Of a DNA stretch of 64,000 nucleotides, positions 1 to 8,317 are shown in pieces (position 1 is the stretch's first letter; each line of letters begins with the position of its first letter). Origin of the DNA: Klebsiella terrigena (lineage in GTDB: Bacteria > Pseudomonadota > Gammaproteobacteria > Enterobacterales > Enterobacteriaceae); assembly GCF_006539725.1 (NCBI RefSeq), contig NZ_BJNO01000003.1, forward strand, positions 248,001-312,000. Reading direction: 5' to 3'. The notes under the pieces are model-generated. The model made no database searches. It was not told where the DNA came from and worked only from the letters and a program-made list of their open reading frames with translations. The position numbers and the translations under genes are program-made.

Positions 1-788
1 TTACCATCCCGCATATCGGCGAGCTCGGCACGCTGTGGCTGGCGCTGGCGTTCTGCATCACCGGCGGCGTCATCGCGATGGTCGCGCTGCGCAAAATCGA
101 AACGCCGCGGCATATGCAAAACCTGACCACCCGCGAGAAGTTTGCCGAGCTGGGCCGCGCGGTCACGCTGCTCTACAGCAATCGCAATATTCTGCTCTCC
201 AGCATGGTGCGTATTATCAACACCCTGTCGCTGTTCGGCTTTGCGGTCATTATGCCGCTGATGTTTGTTGACGAGCTGGGCTTCACCACCTCGGAGTGGC
301 TGCAGGTGTGGGCGGTGTTCTTCTTCACCACCATTTTCTCCAACGTGCTGTGGGGGATCCTCGGCGAGAAGCTGGGCTGGATCAAAGTGGTGCGCTGGTT
401 TGGCTGCGTCGGCATGGCGCTGTCGAGCCTCGCTTTCTACTACATTCCGCAGCACTTCGGGCATAACTTCGCCATGGCGCTGATCCCGGCGGTTGCGCTG
501 GGGATCTTTGTTGCCGCCTTCGTGCCGATGGCCGCCGTGTTCCCGGCGCTTGAGCCAAAGCATAAAGGGGCGGCCATTTCGGTCTATAACCTGTCGGCGG
601 GGCTCTCCAACTTCCTCGCCCCGGCGATAGCGGTGGTCCTGCTGCCGTACTACAGCACCATCGGGGTGGTCATCGCCTACACCGCGCTGTACGTGCTGGC
701 GTTCTTCCTCTGCGCGTTTATCCGCGTCGAGCAGCCGGGCTTTAGCCAGCAGCCGGCCGGCAGCGGTAAAAGCGTCGAATTTTCCTGA
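1..788 (+). CDS. rbtT: Ribitol transporter RbtT (MFS), 5'-truncated by window edge
   Basis: The open frame is already running at base 3, so only the C-terminal ~260 residues are present. It is an inner-membrane major facilitator symporter with six or so visible hydrophobic helices. The segments HMQNLTTREKFAELGRA, VRIINTLSLFGFAVIMP and AAISVYNLSAGLSNFLAPAI match my memory of Klebsiella RbtT, the ribitol:proton symporter of the rbt operon (rbtR-rbtD-rbtK-rbtT). The close alternative is the paralogous D-arabinitol transporter DalT. The stop is followed 51 bases later by a HAD phosphatase on the same strand, so the two may be cotranscribed. The family is clear; the ribitol assignment rests on remembered similarity. 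Confidence 0.85.
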   Translation, partial: TIPHIGELGTLWLALAFCITGGVIAMVALRKIETPRHMQNLTTREKFAELGRAVTLLYSNRNILLSSMVRIINTLSLFGFAVIMPLMFVDELGFTTSEWLQVWAVFFFTTIFSNVLWGILGEKLGWIKVVRWFGCVGMALSSLAFYYIPQHFGHNFAMALIPAVALGIFVAAFVPMAAVFPALEPKHKGAAISVYNLSAGLSNFLAPAIAVVLLPYYSTIGVVIAYTALYVLAFFLCAFIRVEQPGFSQQPAGSGKSVEFS

Positions 789-839
789 TGAGAGTCTACG
801 GGTCGCGTGAGCAATATCGCGGCCCGCCTGAGGTGGATG

Positions 840-1502
840 ATGAGTATTAAAGCGGTAATTTTTGACATGGACGGCGTGCTGATTGACTCGGAAGGTCTAT
901 GGCGCCAGGCGCAGATGGAGGCCCTGGCATCGCTGGGCGCGACGGTCAGCGTCGAGGAGTGCGAAACCTTGACCAAAGGCAAGCGGCTGGACGACATTGC
1001 GCGCATCTGGTGCCGCCACTGCCGGCTCAGCGTCGCGCCGCAGCGCCTGCAGCAGACTATCCTGCAGCGGGTCACCGGCCTGATTACCGCCAGCGGCGAG
1101 GCGATGGAGGGGGTCAATGACGCCTTAGCCCATTTCCGCCGCTGCGGCTATAAGATTGCGCTGGCGACCTCCTCGTCCCATCAGGTTATTGCCGCCGTGC
1201 TGGATAAGCTCGCCCTGCGCCCCTGGTTCGACGCGATCTCCAGCGCCGACGACGAAGCGTGGGGCAAGCCGCACCCGGCGGTCTACCTCTCAACCCTGCG
1301 CAAGCTCAACCTCCGCGCGGAGCAGTGTCTGGTTATCGAAGATAGCGCCAGCGGCTTTCAGGCCGCCCGGGCCGCGGGTATTCCGACGATAGCGGTAGCT
1401 GAAGATTGCCAGCACCCGCAGTTCCAGGGGGCGGTTGCCCGCCATCACTCCCTCACCGAGCTGCTGCTGTCGCGCGACCAACGCGTTAAGGCGGCCGGAT
1501 AG
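840..1502 (+). CDS. HAD-superfamily sugar/polyol phosphatase (HxpB/YniC-like)
   Basis: This is a ~220-residue HAD subfamily IA phosphatase. Motif I is DMDGVLIDS near residue 10 (nucleophile and acid/base aspartates), motif II is ATSSS, and motif III/IV is GKPHPAVY followed by VIEDSASGFQAA. Upstream in-frame starts exist at 807 and 837, but the GAGG at 830-833 is well spaced for the ATG at 840, giving MSIKAVIFDMDG. The family dephosphorylates hexose, hexitol and 2-deoxy sugar phosphates in the cytoplasm. Its position just downstream of the ribitol transporter suggests, by inference only, that it clears polyol or pentulose phosphates. A long-loop hairpin follows the stop. Confidence 0.8.
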   Translation: MSIKAVIFDMDGVLIDSEGLWRQAQMEALASLGATVSVEECETLTKGKRLDDIARIWCRHCRLSVAPQRLQQTILQRVTGLITASGEAMEGVNDALAHFRRCGYKIALATSSSHQVIAAVLDKLALRPWFDAISSADDEAWGKPHPAVYLSTLRKLNLRAEQCLVIEDSASGFQAARAAGIPTIAVAEDCQHPQFQGAVARHHSLTELLLSRDQRVKAAG

Positions 1503-1512
1503 TTCCGAACCG

Positions 1513-1574
1513 ATGAGCGCAGGATCCCTGGAGGTGTAAACGGTCGGTTTATCTCTTTTCTGCGCTCATTTTTC
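1513..1574 (+). terminator. Putative terminator after the HAD gene
   Basis: A perfect 10-bp inverted repeat (ATGAGCGCAG at 1513-1522, CTGCGCTCAT at 1560-1569) is followed by TTTT. The 37-base loop contains a smaller TAAAC/GTTTA stem. It lies just after the HAD stop codon. The long loop makes it less typical than a compact intrinsic terminator. Confidence 0.5.
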
Positions 1575-1717
1575 ACGCTTTTCCCTTGGCGATCGCCTTC
1601 ACATTTCCTCTCCCTTTTGTGAAAACAATCACGTCCTGTCGTGCCGATGCCCAAAATTCGGTCGTTGCATAGCGGAATTTGTCCGAGGCAGTGTTAATGA
1701 TTTGTGCTTAGATTAAT

Positions 1718-1738
1718 AATTGAAACGCTTTTTCAATT
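1718..1738. promoter_or_regulatory. Palindromic operator candidate upstream of the MR/MLE-ABC operon
   Basis: A perfect 8-bp inverted repeat, AATTGAAA and TTTCAATT, is separated by CGCTT. It lies 80 bases before the start of the enolase-superfamily gene and overlaps AT-rich promoter-like sequence (TTAATAAT). The size and symmetry are typical of LacI-, GntR- or IclR-family operators in sugar-catabolic operons. No regulator gene is adjacent in this window, so the binding protein is unknown. Confidence 0.45.
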
Positions 1739-1818
1739 ATATGAACTCATTCACCATGCTTATCAGTTGGGCGAATTTTGGCCATATGGGTTCAGGTGCA
1801 TCGTACTAAGGACAAAGA

Positions 1819-2973
1819 ATGAAAATTGAATCTGTAAACGTCACCGTTTTTCACTATCCCACCCGGCGGGTTGCCGATAGCGCCGGGCACTCCCACCCGG
1901 GAGCGGAAGGGCTGGCGAAAATGGCGATGCTGACCATCACCGCCGATGACGGCACCCAGGGCTACGCCTTCGCGCCGCCGGAAGTGGTGCGCCCGTTTGT
2001 GGTGGACACCTTTTTCCGCAAGGTACTGGTAGGTCAGGACCCCTTTAATCGCGAGCGCATCTGGCAGGATCTTAACCACTGGCAGCGCGGCAGCGCCCAC
2101 CAGCTGACCGAGCGCGCGCTGTCGTTTGTTGAGCAGGCGCTGTGGGATTTGCTGGGCCGCAGGCTCAATATGCCGGTCTATAAGCTGCTGGGCGGCTATC
2201 GCGATAAGGTGCCGGCCTACGGCAGCACCATGTGCGGGGACGATCTGCCCGGCGGCCTGTCGACGCCGGACGAGTTCGCGGCGTTTGCCGAAAAGCTGGT
2301 GGCGCGCGGCTACAGGGCCATCAAGCTGCACACCTGGATGCCGCCGATCGCCTTTGCGCCGAATCCGAAGATGGATATCAAAGCCTGCGCCGCGGTACGT
2401 GAGGCGGTTGGCCCGGACGTTGAGCTGATGATTGATGGCTACCACTGGTACAGCCGCGCCGAGGCGCTGTGGATTGGCAAAGAGCTGGAAAAGCTCGACT
2501 TCGCCTGGTTTGAAGAGCCGATGGAGGAGGATTCGATGTCGTCCTACGCCTGGCTGGCGGAAAACCTGACCATTCCGATCGTCGGCCCGGAGAGCTTCGG
2601 CGGCAAGCATCATATGCGCGCTGAATGGGTGAAGGCCGGAGCCTGCGATATTTTACGCGCCGGGGCCAACGGCGTCGGCGGGATTACGCCCACCATGAAG
2701 GTGGCGGCGCTGGCGGAGTCTTTCGGCATGGACTGTGAGGTTCATGGCAACGGCGCGGCGAGCCTGGCGGTGGTGGGGGCGATCCGCAACTGCCGCTGGT
2801 ACGAGCGCGGTCTGCTGCACCCGTTCCTCGATTACGACACGCCGGCCGCCTATCTCAACAGCATCGTTGACCCGATGGATGAGCAGGGCTTTGTGCATTT
2901 GTCACAGCGCCCGGGCCTCGGAGAAGACATCAACTTTGCGTATATCGAAGCCAATACCGTTAGCCACGACTGA
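1819..2973 (+). CDS. Mandelate racemase/muconate lactonizing enzyme family protein
   Basis: 384 residues, full length for the MR/MLE branch of the enolase superfamily (capping domain about 1-125, TIM barrel about 140-370). The three Mg2+ ligands are visible as D206 (MIDGYHW), E232 (WFEEP) and E258 (GPESFGG). On the second barrel strand the motif is K169-L-H171 rather than K-x-K, and H309 (CEVHGNG) is the likely opposite base. Such enzymes abstract the alpha-proton of a carboxylate and act as sugar-acid dehydratases, racemases or dipeptide epimerases. The K-x-H motif and His base favour an acid-sugar dehydratase, but the substrate cannot be read from sequence. It is the first gene of an operon with a complete ABC importer, which presumably brings in its substrate. 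Confidence 0.85.
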   Translation: MKIESVNVTVFHYPTRRVADSAGHSHPGAEGLAKMAMLTITADDGTQGYAFAPPEVVRPFVVDTFFRKVLVGQDPFNRERIWQDLNHWQRGSAHQLTERALSFVEQALWDLLGRRLNMPVYKLLGGYRDKVPAYGSTMCGDDLPGGLSTPDEFAAFAEKLVARGYRAIKLHTWMPPIAFAPNPKMDIKACAAVREAVGPDVELMIDGYHWYSRAEALWIGKELEKLDFAWFEEPMEEDSMSSYAWLAENLTIPIVGPESFGGKHHMRAEWVKAGACDILRAGANGVGGITPTMKVAALAESFGMDCEVHGNGAASLAVVGAIRNCRWYERGLLHPFLDYDTPAAYLNSIVDPMDEQGFVHLSQRPGLGEDINFAYIEANTVSHD

Positions 2974-2983
2974 TTAATAAAAA

Positions 2984-3009
2984 GTCCGCATGCTGAAGGC
3001 ATAGCGGAC
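2984..3009 (+). other. Intercistronic hairpin before the binding-protein gene
   Basis: GTCCGC and GCGGAC arms enclose an inner ATGC/GCAT stem. There is no T-run, so it is more likely an mRNA-stabilising or processing hairpin than a terminator. A position just upstream of the substrate-binding protein gene is a common place for such elements. Confidence 0.45.
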
Positions 3010-3101
3010 ATGGCCGAACGGATAACAATGATAAAACAGGCCCTGAGTCAGCCGCTGCGGCGCAAATGATGACGGGCGTGTACCCTACAGGCGAAAGATA
3101 G

Positions 3102-4724
3102 ATGAAGAAATCCTCCTTACTGGGAGCGTGCCTGCTCGCGCTCGCCGTGACGCTGGGGAGCGGGGCGAGCTACGCCAAAACGCCGCCCGACCAGCTGATC
3201 GTCGGTATGAATATGAATAACCTGCTGACACTTGACCCGGCGGCCATGACCGGCAACGAGGTGGTGGGGGTAGTGGTCAATCTTTACGATTCACTGGTTG
3301 AACTGGACCCCGAGCAGCTCACCAACGTGCGTCCGGCGCTGGCTAAATCCTGGGAGATAAGCCCGGACGGCGCGACGCTGACCTTCCATCTGCACGACAA
3401 CGTGACGTTTCACTCCGGCAATCCGCTGACCGCAGCCGACGTGGTGTGGTCGATGCGGCGGATCCTGCACCTTAACCTCGCCCAGGCCTCGGTGTGGAAA
3501 TCCTACGGCTTCAGCAAAAGCAATATCGATAAGCAGGTGACGGCGCTGGACGACGTGACGGTGCAAATCACCCTGCCGAAGGCCAACGATCCGCAGCTGG
3601 TGCTCTACTCCCTCGGCGCGCTTGGCAACCTTGGCGTGATCGACAGCAAAACGGTGCAAAGCCACGCGCAGGATAACGACTGGGGCAACCGCTGGCTGAC
3701 CACCCACGAAGCCGGGTCCGGGCCGTTTATGCTGGAAACCTGGCAGGCGAAGGAGGTGCTGCGCATGCAGCGCAACCCGAACTACTGGCGCGGGGAGGCG
3801 AAGATGAGCCGGGTGGTGTTGCGCCATTTTCAGGAGTCGCAAACGCTGCGCCTGATGATTGAGAAGGGCGATCTCGACATCGCCAACAATATGGCGGTAT
3901 CGGATATCAACGCCCTGCGCAGCAACCCGCAGCTGAGCGTCGATGCGGTGCAGCGCGGAACGATGTACTACGTGGCGATGAGCATGAAGGAGGCGCATTT
4001 CGCCAACCCTAAGGTGCGCGAGGCCCTGCGCTACCTGATTGACTATCAGGGGATTAACCGGGCGCTGATGCCGGGCTACGGCGTGCTGCACCAGCGGCCG
4101 ATCAAAGCCGGCATGCCCTCGACGCTACCGGACCCGGGCTACCGGCTGGATATTGCGCGGGCGAAAAAGCTGCTGGCGGAGGCGGGCTATCCCGACGGCT
4201 TCACTACCACGCTGCGGGTGCTCTCCGACCAGCCGTTCCTCAATATCGCCATTGCCGTGCAGTCCACGCTGATGCAGGCGGGCATTAACGCCAAAATTAT
4301 TACCGGTACCGGCAACCAGATCTACGGGGCGATGCGCGAGCGTCATTTCGACCTGCTGGTGGGTCGAGGCGGCAGCGGGATGGAGCCGCATCCGCACTCC
4401 AGCCTGCGGGCGCTGGTCTATAACCCGGATAACAGCGACGCCGCGCGGCTGACCAACTTCCAGGGCTGGCGGACCGGTTTTTACGACCCGCAGCTCAACA
4501 CGATGATCGACGGCGCGCTGCTCGAACGCGACCCGCAGAAGCAGGTTGCCGACTACCGGGCGATTCAGGCCCGCTACGACCAGCTGATCCCGGCCCTGAT
4601 CCCGCTTTCACAGATGGTTGATTCGGTGGTGGTCCGTCGGGAGGTGCACGACTATCGGCCGCATCCGTCCGCCACCACCTTTTTACGCGAAGTCTATAAA
4701 GTCAGCGAAGGAGAGAAAGGATGA
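3102..4724 (+). CDS. ABC transporter periplasmic substrate-binding protein (SBP family 5)
   Basis: 540 residues, typical of the DppA/OppA class. It begins with a Sec signal peptide: MKKSS, a hydrophobic core, and a likely cleavage after ASYA near residue 25. The mature part has the family hallmarks: LVELDPEQLTNVRPALAKSWEISPDGATLTFHL, GSGPFMLETW, and a C-terminal IPLSQMVDSVVVRREVHDY stretch. Family 5 proteins bind oligopeptides, but also nickel, opines, haem or oligosaccharides. Its linkage to an MR/MLE enzyme suggests an acid sugar or an unusual peptide. The stop overlaps the next start by four bases (ATGA), so it is translationally coupled to the permease. Confidence 0.88.
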   Translation: MKKSSLLGACLLALAVTLGSGASYAKTPPDQLIVGMNMNNLLTLDPAAMTGNEVVGVVVNLYDSLVELDPEQLTNVRPALAKSWEISPDGATLTFHLHDNVTFHSGNPLTAADVVWSMRRILHLNLAQASVWKSYGFSKSNIDKQVTALDDVTVQITLPKANDPQLVLYSLGALGNLGVIDSKTVQSHAQDNDWGNRWLTTHEAGSGPFMLETWQAKEVLRMQRNPNYWRGEAKMSRVVLRHFQESQTLRLMIEKGDLDIANNMAVSDINALRSNPQLSVDAVQRGTMYYVAMSMKEAHFANPKVREALRYLIDYQGINRALMPGYGVLHQRPIKAGMPSTLPDPGYRLDIARAKKLLAEAGYPDGFTTTLRVLSDQPFLNIAIAVQSTLMQAGINAKIITGTGNQIYGAMRERHFDLLVGRGGSGMEPHPHSSLRALVYNPDNSDAARLTNFQGWRTGFYDPQLNTMIDGALLERDPQKQVADYRAIQARYDQLIPALIPLSQMVDSVVVRREVHDYRPHPSATTFLREVYKVSEGEKG

Positions 4725-5758
4725 GTACACGCCTTTTCGCGCCCGGCTCCCGCGCCCGGCGTTTGGCTAAACGGCTGCTGCAGGTGGCGATCACGCTGTT
4801 CGGCCTGCTGCTGCTCACCTTCACCATCGGACGGGTGATGCCCATCGACCCGGTGCTGGCGATTGTTGGCCCGGATGCCGACCACGGCACCTATCAGCAG
4901 GTGTACCACCAGCTGGGGTTTGACCAGTCGCTGGTCACCCAGTTTGCCATCTATTTCGTCAACCTGCTGCACGGGGATCTGGGCAACGCCCTGCTGACCG
5001 GGAAACCGGTGATGGACGACATTATTCGCGTCTTCCCGGCGACCATGGAGCTGGCGACGATGGCGATCATCGTGGGTGCCGGGCTCGGTATTCCGCTGGG
5101 CGTGCTGGCCGCGGCGCGGCGCAACAGCCTCAGCGACTACGTGGTGCGAATTATTAGCCTCGCCGGCTACTCGACGCCGATCTTCTGGGTCGGGATGATC
5201 GGGCTGCTGGTGTTCTACGCCTGGCTCGGCTGGGTGGGCGGCGCCGGACGGGTGGATCTCGGCCTGGACGGGATCGTGCCGCGGCGCACCGGCCTGATGA
5301 CCGTTGACGCGCTGCTGGTGGGGAATGGCCGGGTATTCTGGAACGCCATCAATCACCTGATTTTACCCGCTTCGCTGCTCGGCTTTCACTCGCTGGCCTA
5401 CATCAGCCGCATGACCCGCAGCTTTATGCTGGCCCAGCTGTCGCAGGAGTTCATTATCACCGCCAGGGTGAAGGGGCTCACCGAGCGGCAGGTTATCTGG
5501 CATCACGCCTTTCGCAACATACTGGTGCAGCTGCTGACGGTCGTGGCGCTGGCCTACGGCGCGCTGCTGGAAGGGGCGGTGCTGATCGAGACGGTCTTCT
5601 CGTGGCCCGGCTTCGGCTCCTATCTCACCGGCAGCCTGCTGCTCGGGGATATGAACGCGGTGATGGGCTGCGTGCTGCTGGTGGGGGTGATTTTCGTGAT
5701 GCTCAATCTGCTTTCCGACATGCTGTACCAATTCTTTGACCCGAGGACCAAATCATGA
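4721..5758 (+). CDS. ABC transporter permease, DppB-like
   Basis: 345 residues with about six membrane helices. It has the N-terminal TLFGLLLLTFTIGRVMP segment common to DppB/OppB proteins and the EAA-loop equivalent RVKGLTERQVIWHHAFRNIL near residue 250. It is one of the two inner-membrane channel subunits of the importer. It overlaps its neighbours by four bases on both sides (ATGA), showing tight operon organisation. Confidence 0.88.
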   Translation: MSTRLFAPGSRARRLAKRLLQVAITLFGLLLLTFTIGRVMPIDPVLAIVGPDADHGTYQQVYHQLGFDQSLVTQFAIYFVNLLHGDLGNALLTGKPVMDDIIRVFPATMELATMAIIVGAGLGIPLGVLAAARRNSLSDYVVRIISLAGYSTPIFWVGMIGLLVFYAWLGWVGGAGRVDLGLDGIVPRRTGLMTVDALLVGNGRVFWNAINHLILPASLLGFHSLAYISRMTRSFMLAQLSQEFIITARVKGLTERQVIWHHAFRNILVQLLTVVALAYGALLEGAVLIETVFSWPGFGSYLTGSLLLGDMNAVMGCVLLVGVIFVMLNLLSDMLYQFFDPRTKS

Positions 5759-6660
5759 CGGTTTCGCTGGATACCCCGCTGCGAGGCGGAACGAACGAGG
5801 GCCGCCAGCGGATAGTTCGCGGGCTGACGCGCGGCGCTGGGTTTATCGGCAGGATGGCGCGCAATCCCCTCACCGCGATCGGCGGCGGGATTATCGGCCT
5901 GCTGCTGGTGGTGGCGATTTTCGCGCCGCAGATTGCCCCCTATCACCCGCTGGTGCAGGACCTCAATAACGCGCTGGCGGCGCCCAATGCGCAGCACTGG
6001 TTCGGCACCGACGAGTTTGGCCGCGATATCTTTAGCCGGCTGGTCTACGGCTCGCGCATCACGCTCTATATCGTGCTGCTGGTGTCGGTGACCGTTGGGC
6101 CGTTGGGGCTGCTGCTGGGGGTGAGCGCCGGCTACTTTGGCGGCAGGGTGGATATGGTGCTGATGCGCGTCACCGATATCTTTATCTCCTTCCCGAGCCT
6201 GGTGCTGGCGCTGGCCTTTGTGGCCGCGCTGGGCCCCGGCCTTGAGCACGTGGTGATTGCGATTACGCTGACCGCCTGGCCGCCGATTGCGCGTCTGGCC
6301 CGCGCGGAAACGCTCTCTCTGCGGCAGGCCGATTTTATCTCGGCGGTGCGTTTACAGGGCGCTTCTGCGACCCGCGTGCTGTGGCGGCACATTGTGCCGC
6401 TGTGCCTGCCGTCGGTGATCATCCGCATCACCATGAATATGGCGGGAATTATCCTGACCGCCGCCGGGCTGGGGTTTCTCGGCCTCGGTGCCCAGCCGCC
6501 GGATCCGGAGTGGGGGGCGATGATCTCCAGCGGTCGCACCTACATGATGGAGTGCTGGTGGGTAGTAACGATCCCAGGGCTGGCAATCCTGATCAACAGT
6601 CTGGCATTCAACTTCTTAGGAGATGGCCTACGTGACATCCTCGATCCTCGTAGCGAATAG
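5755..6660 (+). CDS. ABC transporter permease, DppC-like
   Basis: 301 residues. It has an N-terminal helix, then the DppC/OppC-type region QDLNNALAAPNAQHWFGTDEFGRDIFSRLVYGSR, then a binding-protein-dependent transport domain with the EAA loop (VRLQGASATRVLWRHIVPLCLPS). It is the second channel subunit and pairs with the upstream permease. Its 3' end overlaps the start of the ATPase gene. Confidence 0.88.
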   Translation: MTVSLDTPLRGGTNEGRQRIVRGLTRGAGFIGRMARNPLTAIGGGIIGLLLVVAIFAPQIAPYHPLVQDLNNALAAPNAQHWFGTDEFGRDIFSRLVYGSRITLYIVLLVSVTVGPLGLLLGVSAGYFGGRVDMVLMRVTDIFISFPSLVLALAFVAALGPGLEHVVIAITLTAWPPIARLARAETLSLRQADFISAVRLQGASATRVLWRHIVPLCLPSVIIRITMNMAGIILTAAGLGFLGLGAQPPDPEWGAMISSGRTYMMECWWVVTIPGLAILINSLAFNFLGDGLRDILDPRSE

Positions 6661-7495
6661 CGCACCGCTGCTCGACGTGCGCGACCTGTGCGTCGACTTT
6701 GTTAACGGCGGCGCGGTCACCCATGCGGTGCGCGGCGTCTCCTTCCAGCTGGGGCGGGAGAAGCTGGCGATTGTCGGCGAGTCCGGCTCGGGCAAATCCA
6801 CCGTCGGGCGGGCGCTGCTGCAGCTGCATCCGAAAAAGGCGCGGGTTAGCGCCAGCCGGATGCAGTTTGCCGACCTTGATTTACAGCAGCTCAGCGAGGC
6901 GCAGATGCGCGCCGTGCGCGGCAAGCGCATCTCCATGATTATGCAGGACCCGAAATACTCGCTCAATCCGGTAGTGTGCGTCGGCGATCAGGTGGCTGAA
7001 GCCTGGCTCACCCACCATCCGGGGCGTAAAAACGAGGCCAGAAGCAAAGCGCTGGAGATGCTGGAGGTGGTGCGCATCCGCGACCCGCAGCGCGTCTATC
7101 GGCTCTATCCGCACGAAATCTCCGGCGGCCAGGGGCAGCGCATCATGATCGCCATGATGCTGATCGTCGACCCGGAGCTGGTGATTGCCGATGAGCCCAC
7201 CTCGGCGCTGGACGTCTCGGTGCGTCTGCAGGTCCTCGGCCTGCTCGACGATCTGGTGCAGTCGCGCGGGCTGGGGCTGATATTTATCAGCCACGATATC
7301 AACCTGGTGCGCAGCTTCTGCGATCGGGTGCTGGTGATGTACGCCGGGCGGGTAGTGGAGTCCATTGCCGCCAAAGACCTTGATAACGCCCGCCATCCCT
7401 ACACGCAGGGGCTGATTAACTCCCTGCCGGATATGCAGCGTCGCCGCCCGGTGCTGCCGGTCCTACAGCGCCAGGCCAGCTGGCTGACGGAATAA
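6632..7495 (+). CDS. ABC transporter ATP-binding protein, DppD-like
   Basis: About 287 residues with all nucleotide-binding motifs: Walker A GESGSGKST, Q-loop MQDPKYSLNP, signature SGGQGQR, Walker B LVIADEPTSALD and the H-loop SHD. The C-terminal HPYTQGLINSLPD is the OppD/DppD-type oligopeptide C-terminal extension. An ATG lies in frame at 6623, but the AGGAG at 6618-6622 abuts it. The GTG at 6632 is nine bases downstream of that Shine-Dalgarno and is therefore the better start. Either way the start lies inside the preceding permease gene. Confidence 0.85.
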   Translation: MTSSILVANSAPLLDVRDLCVDFVNGGAVTHAVRGVSFQLGREKLAIVGESGSGKSTVGRALLQLHPKKARVSASRMQFADLDLQQLSEAQMRAVRGKRISMIMQDPKYSLNPVVCVGDQVAEAWLTHHPGRKNEARSKALEMLEVVRIRDPQRVYRLYPHEISGGQGQRIMIAMMLIVDPELVIADEPTSALDVSVRLQVLGLLDDLVQSRGLGLIFISHDINLVRSFCDRVLVMYAGRVVESIAAKDLDNARHPYTQGLINSLPDMQRRRPVLPVLQRQASWLTE

Positions 7496-7505
7496 GGAGA
7501 GCCTG

Positions 7506-8279
7506 ATGATTGACGTACAAAACCTCAACCTCGCCTTTGGCGAGGGCAGCAAGCGTAGCCAGGTCCTGCATGACGTGAGTTTTCACGTCCGTTCCGGCGA
7601 GATCTACGGCCTGGTGGGGGAGTCCGGCTCCGGCAAAACCACGGTGCTGAAGTGCCTGGCCGGGCTGTTCACCCACTGGCAGGGGGCGCTGGCGATCGAC
7701 GGCCGCGCGCTGGAGCATAAAATCAGTCGCCAGCGCTGTCGCCAGGTGCAAATGGTCTTTCAGGATCCCTACGGCTCGCTGCACCCGCGGCATACCGTGG
7801 GCGATATTCTTGAGGAGCCGCTGCAGATCCACGGTATCGGCGATCGCGATCGGCGGGTCAATACGCTGCTGGACAGGGTGGGGCTAAATCGCGCCTTTCG
7901 CGACCGCTATCCGCACCAGCTTTCCGGCGGCCAGCGCCAGCGGGTGGCGATCGCCCGGGCGCTGATCCTCGAACCTCAGGTGCTGCTGCTGGATGAGCCC
8001 ACCTCGGCGCTGGACGTTTCGGTGCAGGCCGAGATCCTCAACCTGCTGGCGGAGCTGCAGCGGGAGGCGAAGCTCACCTATTTAATGGTTACCCACGACC
8101 TTGGGGTGATTGCCCATCTCTGTCATAAGGTGGCGGTGATGCAGCACGGGCAGATCCTCGAAACCCTGACGGTGGATGCGTTGGTCAACGGCGAGGCGCA
8201 GGCGGCCTACACGCAAATGCTGGTCAATGCCAGCCGGCAGTATACCCGGGAGTTGGCGCGGGAGGTGGCCGCGTACTGA
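7506..8279 (+). CDS. ABC transporter ATP-binding protein, DppF-like
   Basis: 257 residues. Walker A is GESGSGKTT, the signature is SGGQRQR, Walker B is LLLDEPTSALDVS and the H-loop is THD. It pairs with the upstream ATPase to energise the importer. AAGGAG precedes the start at good spacing. This is the last gene of the operon; a GC-rich hairpin lies directly after it, before the convergent yegS. Confidence 0.87.
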   Translation: MIDVQNLNLAFGEGSKRSQVLHDVSFHVRSGEIYGLVGESGSGKTTVLKCLAGLFTHWQGALAIDGRALEHKISRQRCRQVQMVFQDPYGSLHPRHTVGDILEEPLQIHGIGDRDRRVNTLLDRVGLNRAFRDRYPHQLSGGQRQRVAIARALILEPQVLLLDEPTSALDVSVQAEILNLLAELQREAKLTYLMVTHDLGVIAHLCHKVAVMQHGQILETLTVDALVNGEAQAAYTQMLVNASRQYTRELAREVAAY

Positions 8280-8281
8280 AT

Positions 8282-8312
8282 GACGCCCGGCGACCTGTCG
8301 CCGCCGGGCGTC
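8282..8312. terminator. Bidirectional hairpin between the ABC operon and yegS
   Basis: GACGCCCGGCG (8282-8292) pairs perfectly with CGCCGGGCGTC (8302-8312). It sits in the 38-base gap between two convergent genes, so it can terminate both. There is no long T-run on either side. Confidence 0.6.
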
Positions 8313-8317
8313 GGGGA

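Noticed and set aside
3028-3069. 13-codon leader-peptide-like frame (MIKQALSQPLRRK) before the binding-protein gene
   Set aside because: The upstream GGATAA is a poor ribosome-binding site, and there is no run of regulatory codons or attenuator structure.
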